Source of the DNA: Pleurocapsa sp. MO_226.B13
GTDB lineage: Bacteria > Cyanobacteriota > Cyanobacteriia > Cyanobacteriales > Xenococcaceae
Length of the DNA: 11,043 bases
Assembly (NCBI GenBank): GCA_030064795.1
Contig: JASJEI010000072.1
Location: 1-11,043 of the forward strand
Direction of reading: 5' to 3'
In this document: one piece after another, positions 6,471 to 11,043 of the stretch
How the letters are laid out: each line of letters begins with the position of its first letter
Position numbering within the stretch: position 1 is the first letter of the stretch
The notes under the pieces: generated by a model
The model's database searches: none
Told to the model about the DNA's origin: nothing
What the model saw: only the letters and a program-made list of their open reading frames with translations
Program-made: the position numbers and the translations under genes

Positions 6471-9383
6471 ATGCAGATACGAACCAAAACGTTAAGTGAT
6501 AATCTTCCCTATCGAGATCGAGGGTTAACTACAGAACAGGTAAAAGTTAGCCGTAGTAATTATGGTGTCAATATTCTTAAACCACCCCAAAAAAATCCCT
6601 GGTGGCAATTGTATTGGGAAAAGTTTGAAGATCCTGTAATTCAAATTTTGAGTATAGCTGCGATCGTGGCGATCGCCGTGGGTATAGTTCAAGATGATTA
6701 TATCGAAGGCGTGGGAATTATTGTAGCAATTTTCTTGGCAACCACCTTGGCTTTTATCAATGAATATCAGGCTAATAAAGAGTTTGAACTACTCGATCGC
6801 TTGTCAGACGATCTTCCAACTAAAGCGATCCGTAACTACAGTTTTACTACTGTTCCCCGACGAGATTTGGTAGTAGGAGATATTATTTATCTCGAACAAG
6901 GGGAAGAAGTACCCGCAGATGGCATTATTTTATCAGAAGTATCTTTTTATGTAGACCAATCAGGGATTACGGGAGAATCAGCAGCGGTAAAAAAACATAG
7001 TTACGACACTAAGGAAGAAAGAGTAAATACTTATCCAAGTAACAGAGTTTATCGCAGTAGTTTAGTAGATCGGGGACACGCCTATATAGAGATTACCGCC
7101 GTGGGCGATCGCACTGAAATTGGGCAATTGGCGATCGCAGCTACCAGTATGGATGAGGAATTAGCAACGCCTCTACATCTACAATTAGCTAAGTTGAGTA
7201 AACTTATTGGTGTCATTGGTTTGGGCTTTGCTAGCCTTACTTTTGTCGCCCTATTAACCAGAGGATTTATTCTGGGGGAATATAGTCTCACTACTCCTCA
7301 ATGGTATCGCTTGGATTTATCGGCGATCGCCGTTTTGACCGTACTAATTCCGATTTGGCTACCCGTAGTTTACGATGGTTTGGAACTGGCGGGAAGTGAG
7401 ATCCAACTCCCAAGCTGGTTAGAAGAGATCGATTTATTTACCTGGCTGAAAACGATTTTTGCTGGCTTAACGATCCTAGCTATCGGTATTGGTTTGGGTT
7501 ACTTTGCCCGTTTGTTACCCCCCTCTGTTGCTGACTGGCTACCTACTAACTTAGCCCATGCCCTGCTAGAGTACTTTATGGTTGCAGTGACGATTATTGT
7601 GGTGGCCGTACCTGAAGGTTTAGCGATGAGCGTTACTTTGTCTTTGGCTTATAGCATGAGAAAAATGGCAGCGGATCGCAACCTCGTCCGTCAGATGCAC
7701 GCCTGCGAAACTATCGGCGCGACTACCGTAATTTGTTCGGATAAGACTGGTACTCTGACTCAAAATCAAATGCGAGTACATCGGGTTCATTTTCCTAGTT
7801 TAGATTCCCCTTTAACCGAGATAGATCGAGATGCTCGGAAACTAATCGCCGAAGCGATCGCAGCTAACAGTACCGCCGATTTAGAAACCCTCCGCGATCG
7901 CTCTGTGCGTTCTTTGGGTAATGCTACAGAAGGGGCATTGCTGCTTTGGTTAGCCGAACAAGATTTAGATTACACTCGTTATCGTCATAGTTTCTCCCTC
8001 GAAGCCCAGATTCCCTTTTCTACTCACAATAAATACATGGCTACAGTAGGTAAGTCCGCAGTTAAAAACGAACGAGTTTTTTACCTTAAAGGCGCGCCTG
8101 AAATAGTCTTAAATCGCTGTAGTCAAATACTCACTAAGTCAGGATTAAAACCCCTAGATAGTCGGGAAGCAATTTTAACCAGTCTCAAAACCTATCAGCA
8201 ACGAGGAATGCGGACGCTAGCGATCGCCTATCGCGATCTATCTCTCTTAACTAGCCAACATTTTAACAATCTAGCCCGTAACCTTGTCTGGCTTGGCTTT
8301 ATCGCGATCGAAGACCCCCTCAGAACAGAAGTACCAAACGCCGTTCGTACCTGTCAAAAAGCAGGAATTGAGGTCAAAATCGTCACTGGAGACAATCCCG
8401 AAACTGCCCAAGAAATTGCCCGTCAGATTGGTTTAACCCAGGGGATAAACAGTCAGTATGCCTATCTAACTGGACAAGAATTTAATCATCTTAACGACGA
8501 AACAGCGCAAATTGCAGCCAAAGAATTAAAAGTACTCTCTCGCGCCCGCCCTCTAGATAAACTCCGTCTAGTCAAACTACTCCAGGAGAATGGGGAAGTA
8601 GTGGGGGTAACTGGAGATGGGACAAATGATGCCGCAGCCTTAAAACAAGCCCAGGTAGGACTGGCAATGGGTAGCGGTACGGCGATCGCCAAACAAGCTA
8701 GTGATATTATTCTCCTCGATGATTCCTTTGGCAGTATTGTTAATTCTGTAATTTGGGGACGATCGCTTTACGAGAACATCCAGCGGTTTATTCTCTTTCA
8801 GTTAACGATTAACGTAGCTGCATTGGGGATAGTTCTCCTTGGCCCTTTTATTGGTGTGGCAATGCCTTTAACCGTCACGCAAATGCTGTGGGTCAACCTA
8901 ATTATGGATACCTTCGCAGCCTTGGCATTAGCTACCGAACCACCAAACCCCCAGGTAATCAATCGCAAACCACGTCCTGTTGAAGCCTTCATTATTTCTC
9001 CACCCATGTTCCAAAATATTTTTATCACTGGCTTGAGTTTTCTAGCAATACTAATTGGTTTTCTCCTTTGTATCGGTAAAGATCGGCATATTAGTACTTA
9101 TGAACTATCTTGGTTTTTTACTACCTTTGTCATGTTGCAATTTTGGAATCTGTTTAACGCCCGTTGTATGGGTTCAAACCGCTCTGCTTTTCAAGGATTA
9201 TTAGAAAATAAAGCTTTTGTGGCGATCGCGCTCGTCATCTTTATCGGACAAATCCTGATTATTCAATTTGGTGGCAATATATTTCGTACCGTTCCCCTAT
9301 CTATAATTGATTGGCTGACAATTACTGGCTTAACCTCTACTGTACTAATTATCGGCGAAATCAAACGCTACGTACGTAGCTAA
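6471..9383 (+). CDS. P-type Ca2+-transporting ATPase, PMCA-like, with extra M3-M4 segment
   Basis: This 970-residue membrane pump uses ATP to export Ca2+ from the cytosol. It has the cation-ATPase N domain (about 12-75), the actuator motif TGES (167-170), the phosphorylated Asp424 in CSDKTGTLT, the nucleotide-site KGAPE (540-544), VTGDNPE (638-644) and the hinge VTGDGTNDAAAL (713-724). Calcium ligands match the PMCA (type IIB) single-site pattern: Glu382 in VVAVPEGL (M4), Asn781 (M5), and Asn809 and Asp813 in LWVNLIMDTFAALALATEPP (M6). Likely helices are M1 55-73, M2 78-97, M3 245-263, M4 366-387 and six C-terminal ones (770-792, 800-822, 849-868, 879-897, 914-932, 944-962). There is no calmodulin tail. 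The oddity is about 100 residues between M3 and M4 (265-365) holding two additional hydrophobic stretches (283-300, 328-346); usual relatives have a short loop. The gene is rich in HIP1 sites. Confidence 0.94.
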   Translation: MQIRTKTLSDNLPYRDRGLTTEQVKVSRSNYGVNILKPPQKNPWWQLYWEKFEDPVIQILSIAAIVAIAVGIVQDDYIEGVGIIVAIFLATTLAFINEYQANKEFELLDRLSDDLPTKAIRNYSFTTVPRRDLVVGDIIYLEQGEEVPADGIILSEVSFYVDQSGITGESAAVKKHSYDTKEERVNTYPSNRVYRSSLVDRGHAYIEITAVGDRTEIGQLAIAATSMDEELATPLHLQLAKLSKLIGVIGLGFASLTFVALLTRGFILGEYSLTTPQWYRLDLSAIAVLTVLIPIWLPVVYDGLELAGSEIQLPSWLEEIDLFTWLKTIFAGLTILAIGIGLGYFARLLPPSVADWLPTNLAHALLEYFMVAVTIIVVAVPEGLAMSVTLSLAYSMRKMAADRNLVRQMHACETIGATTVICSDKTGTLTQNQMRVHRVHFPSLDSPLTEIDRDARKLIAEAIAANSTADLETLRDRSVRSLGNATEGALLLWLAEQDLDYTRYRHSFSLEAQIPFSTHNKYMATVGKSAVKNERVFYLKGAPEIVLNRCSQILTKSGLKPLDSREAILTSLKTYQQRGMRTLAIAYRDLSLLTSQHFNNLARNLVWLGFIAIEDPLRTEVPNAVRTCQKAGIEVKIVTGDNPETAQEIARQIGLTQGINSQYAYLTGQEFNHLNDETAQIAAKELKVLSRARPLDKLRLVKLLQENGEVVGVTGDGTNDAAALKQAQVGLAMGSGTAIAKQASDIILLDDSFGSIVNSVIWGRSLYENIQRFILFQLTINVAALGIVLLGPFIGVAMPLTVTQMLWVNLIMDTFAALALATEPPNPQVINRKPRPVEAFIISPPMFQNIFITGLSFLAILIGFLLCIGKDRHISTYELSWFFTTFVMLQFWNLFNARCMGSNRSAFQGLLENKAFVAIALVIFIGQILIIQFGGNIFRTVPLSIIDWLTITGLTSTVLIIGEIKRYVRS

Positions 9384-9393
9384 CTCTTGATAT

Positions 9394-9524
9394 GGCGTTG
9401 CTGAATGTGTAATGATAAAGCTCCATTTCACTTACTCATCCGCAAATAATATTTTCTTAAAAGCTAAAAGCTGATAGCTACGAACAGTATTATTGTGTAC
9501 GTCATTACTTAAATCAGCAACGCC
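9394..9524. mobile_element. MITE-like element downstream of the Ca2+-ATPase
   Basis: GGCGTTGCTGA at 9394-9404 is perfectly inverted as TCAGCAACGCC at 9514-9524. Pairing resumes further in (GTAATGA at 9408-9414 against TCATTAC at 9502-9508), so each end is an imperfect repeat of about 21-22 bp. The 131-bp unit is non-coding. Ends of this GGCGTTGCTGA type occur, as far as I recall, on cyanobacterial insertion sequences, but I cannot name the parent. No target duplication is evident. It starts only 10 bases after the ATPase stop, so it may supply the 3' end of that transcript, and it ends exactly where the start-less peptide frame loses its 5' part. Confidence 0.65.
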
Positions 9525-9659
9525 CAAAAAAGAGATAAGTTTACTGCTACTACGACACCAGACAAAACTCACCCAGAAAAGCCCTTTGTTCAACTGGAAG
9601 GGAAATTGACTCAAGCTCAATTAGAGGCGATCGCCGCAGGCGCGATTGGTATCAACTAA
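9525..9659 (+). pseudogene. Start-less remnant of a small peptide gene resembling a RiPP precursor leader
   Basis: The frame entering from the MITE gives 44 residues ending LTQAQLEAIAAGAIGIN then TAA. The pattern of an acidic/Gln helix, Leu-Glu-Ala-Ile and a small-residue AAG step recalls leaders of Nif11-like, lanthipeptide and other double-glycine precursors (LxxEQLEAIAGG), which are cut after GG or GA. If so, only about five residues would follow the cut, so it would be a degenerate or truncated precursor. Upstream, the frame meets a stop at 9510-9512 inside the MITE and has no ATG, GTG or suitable TTG before the conserved part, so the original start seems lost. It is followed after 24 bases by a perfect Shine-Dalgarno for a second gene. 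I see the frame and the motif; its identity as a modified-peptide precursor is inference. Confidence 0.4.
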
Positions 9660-9683
9660 TCCACAATTGAGACTAATCGAATT

Positions 9684-9691
9684 AAAGGAGG
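9684..9691 (+). promoter_or_regulatory. Perfect Shine-Dalgarno of an interrupted gene
   Basis: AAAGGAGG is fully complementary to the 16S rRNA anti-Shine-Dalgarno. Two successive ATGs follow, at 9694 (2-base spacing) and 9697 (5-base spacing); the second is better placed. It is the strongest ribosome binding site in the window, yet the frame it serves is cut off by the insertion sequence beginning at about 9704. Confidence 0.7.
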
Positions 9692-9693
9692 AA

Positions 9694-9703
9694 ATGATGT
9701 CTA
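9694..9703 (+). pseudogene. 5' stub of a gene cut by the ISAzo13 insertion
   Basis: After the Shine-Dalgarno come ATG ATG TCT and one A; then the insertion sequence begins. Reading on into the element gives only 14 further codons, basic and Lys-rich, before TGA at 9745-9747, which is the element's own terminal sequence and not a natural gene. The rest of the gene should lie to the right of the window. It follows the peptide remnant by 24 bases, so the two were probably one operon, perhaps a second precursor copy or a maturation gene. Its identity cannot be read from what is left. Confidence 0.5.
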
Positions 9704-9729
9704 AGGCATCGCGCAAAAATAAGTTACTC
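9704..9729 (+). repeat. Left terminal inverted repeat of the ISAzo13 element
   Basis: It matches the reverse complement of 11017-11042 at 23 of 26 positions; the outer 12 bases are identical. Confidence 0.85.
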
Positions 9730-9780
9730 TTCAAGAATAAGAAATGAGAAAATGGAATCAGAGTTAGTCAACGAGTTGAG

Positions 9781-11013
9781 ATGTCAATTATTGAGTCGCT
9801 GAGAACTAAGTTTGAAGCTCTGATGCCTTACATGGATGAGAAGCTAAGACGATTGTGGGCAGCATCAGAAGCTGCAACTCTGGGACAAAGAGGAGTGAAA
9901 ATAGTTGCTTTCGCTACGGGGTTATCGCCAAAAACCATTAGAAATGGAATAAAAGAGCTACAAACACCTTTGGCAGATTTGTCTCAAGTCCCTAAGAACT
10001 CGTATAGTCCAAAAAGAAGTAGAAAAACTGGGGGAGGAAGAAAGAAGCTCTCCGAAACTGACTCCACATTAATTCAAGATTTGGAAAAATTAATTGACCC
10101 AGCTACTCGTGGAGACCCACAATCTCTTCTCTGTTGGACATCGAAAAGTACTTCAAAATTAGCGGATGCTTTAAAACAGGTTGGGCATCAAATTAGTCCT
10201 CGAACAGTAGCCAAGCTATTGATTGAATTAGGATACAGTCTCCAAAGTAACCGCAAAAGCCTGAAAGAGAAAACAGCTCCAGACAGAGATGCCCAATTTC
10301 AATATATTAATCAGCAAGTTCATGATTTCGGGTTACGAAGACAGCCAGTAATTTCAGTCGATACTAAGAAAAAAGAATTGATCGGAGAATATTACAATCA
10401 AGGACAAGAATGGCAACGAAAAAAAGAGCCGATCTTGGTTAAGATGCATGATTTTCCCGAGCGAGAACGAGGAAAAGTGATCCCCTATGGGATTTATGAT
10501 ATTGCCTCAAATCTGGGCTGGGTTAATGTCGGGGTCGATCATGATACAGCAGCCTTTGCTGTTGCTTCTATCAAGCAATGGTGGCAGGAGATGGGGCAAA
10601 AGATGTATCCAGGAGCGAGTGAGTTATTGATTACAGCCGATTGTGGTGGGAGTAATGGTTATCGAGTTAGATTAGGTCAAACTGAACTGCAAAAATTAGC
10701 AACGGAAACTGGACTGAAAATTCAAGTCTGTCATTTTCCCCCAGGCACAAGTAAGTGGAATAAAATTGAACATCGAATGTTCTGTCATATTACAGAAAAC
10801 TGGAGAGGAAGACCCTTAGTTAGTCGAGAAGTCGTGGTGAATTTAATTGGTAACACAACCACCAAAACAGGGCTAAACATTCAAGCCAAGCTAGATCAGA
10901 ACTCCTATCCGATTGGACAAAAAATTAGTGATGAAGAGCTTTCAAAAGTGAATCTTCAACGCGATCGCTTTCAAGGAAATTGGAATTATTCAATTCTGCC
11001 TAATTTAAACTAA
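9781..11013 (+). CDS. ISAzo13-family DDE transposase
   Basis: The 410-residue enzyme cuts and joins DNA at the ends of its own element. An N-terminal helix-turn-helix region (about 28-60, with GQRGVKIVAFATGLSPKTI) should bind the terminal repeats; a basic linker GGGRKKL (84-90) and a second helical region (to about 165) precede the catalytic domain of the Rhodopirellula-transposase type. The acidic triad is Asp194 in VISVDTKKKE, Asp287 in LLITADCGGSNG and Glu330 in WNKIEHRMF. The C-terminal part ends with DRFQGNWNYSI, typical of the family. Length and frame are normal and there is no frameshift, so it is probably functional. The ATG at 9781 has only a weak GAG-rich ribosome site; an ATG at 9752 is in another frame and stops after 16 codons. 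Confidence 0.93.
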   Translation: MSIIESLRTKFEALMPYMDEKLRRLWAASEAATLGQRGVKIVAFATGLSPKTIRNGIKELQTPLADLSQVPKNSYSPKRSRKTGGGRKKLSETDSTLIQDLEKLIDPATRGDPQSLLCWTSKSTSKLADALKQVGHQISPRTVAKLLIELGYSLQSNRKSLKEKTAPDRDAQFQYINQQVHDFGLRRQPVISVDTKKKELIGEYYNQGQEWQRKKEPILVKMHDFPERERGKVIPYGIYDIASNLGWVNVGVDHDTAAFAVASIKQWWQEMGQKMYPGASELLITADCGGSNGYRVRLGQTELQKLATETGLKIQVCHFPPGTSKWNKIEHRMFCHITENWRGRPLVSREVVVNLIGNTTTKTGLNIQAKLDQNSYPIGQKISDEELSKVNLQRDRFQGNWNYSILPNLN

Positions 11014-11016
11014 TAA

Positions 11017-11042
11017 GGGTAATTTATTTCTGCGCGATGCCT
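11017..11042 (-). repeat. Right terminal inverted repeat of the ISAzo13 element
   Basis: It is the inverted partner of 9704-9729, differing at three inner positions. It begins three bases after the transposase stop codon and ends one base before the window ends. Confidence 0.85.
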
Positions 11043-11043
11043 A

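Larger units (their letters stand above)
9704..11042 (+). mobile_element. Complete ISAzo13-family insertion sequence
   Basis: The element is 1339 bp. Its 26-bp terminal inverted repeats (9704-9729 and 11017-11042) agree at 23 of 26 positions, sharing the outer AGGCATCGCGC. It encodes one intact transposase on the plus strand and nothing else. The bases outside the left end are CTA; only a single A is visible beyond the right end, so the length of any target duplication cannot be settled here. Intact ends plus an intact reading frame suggest a recent, potentially active copy. It has inserted just after the start codon of a small gene. Confidence 0.88.

Noticed and set aside
9367..9380. Perfect 14-bp palindrome GCTACGTACGTAGC at the end of the ATPase gene
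   Set aside because: It has no loop, so it makes a poor hairpin, it lies within codons, and no T run follows. It is probably chance.
9432..9620. Minus-strand frame of 62 residues
   Set aside because: It spans the MITE-like element's edge and lies opposite the peptide remnant. It has no ribosome site and looks like chance.
9752..9802. ATG at 9752 as an alternative transposase start or leader peptide
   Set aside because: It is out of frame with the transposase and stops after 16 codons. Overlap with the true start could affect translation, but nothing more supports it.
1..11043. tRNA, rRNA, CRISPR array or riboswitch
   Set aside because: I saw no cloverleaf, no regularly spaced direct repeats, and no conserved aptamer core.

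Overview
The window looks like a stretch of cyanobacterial chromosome. The HIP1 octamer GCGATCGC and its extended forms recur inside genes and between them, the base composition is moderately AT-rich, and the protein families (DUF697 GTPase, ISAs1 and ISAzo13 transposases, PMCA-type calcium ATPase) are common in cyanobacteria. I cannot name the genus. There are no RNA genes, no CRISPR array, and no phage or conjugation genes.

Layout. (1) Bases 4-851 are a decayed insertion sequence of the ISAs1 family. It has perfect 20-bp terminal inverted repeats but only the N-terminal third of its transposase. A second, smaller palindrome-ended element (501-747) appears to have inserted into it. (2) A minus-strand KAS III-like condensing enzyme (930-1937) and a plus-strand membrane-anchored GTPase (2083-3687) diverge from a 145-bp spacer that carries a palindrome. 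(3) A minus-strand pair, probably one operon, encodes a ribonuclease-inhibitor-type leucine-rich-repeat protein (4561-6183) and then an aldo/keto reductase (3714-4511). The reductase converges on the GTPase. (4) A 287-bp AT-rich spacer with a 17-bp perfect palindrome separates the LRR gene from a large plus-strand P-type Ca2+-ATPase (6471-9383). (5) Ten bases after the ATPase stop begins a ~131-bp MITE-like element. It is followed by a start-less reading frame ending in a peptide that resembles the leader of a ribosomally made, modified peptide. A perfect Shine-Dalgarno and start codon come next, cut after about two codons by an apparently complete ISAzo13-family insertion sequence (9704-11042).

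How it fits together. The four central loci are ordinary single-copy-looking genes in divergent or convergent arrangement, with no obvious shared pathway. Both edges of the window have been worked over by mobile elements. The right edge is the most informative, because two insertions appear to have destroyed a small peptide locus downstream of the calcium pump. The most unusual intact proteins are the Ca2+-ATPase, which has about 100 extra residues with two extra hydrophobic segments between M3 and M4, and the KAS III-like enzyme, in which the usual His and Asn catalytic positions read Asn and His. I found no clearly new multi-gene system. The best candidates for novelty are the broken peptide locus and these two atypical proteins.
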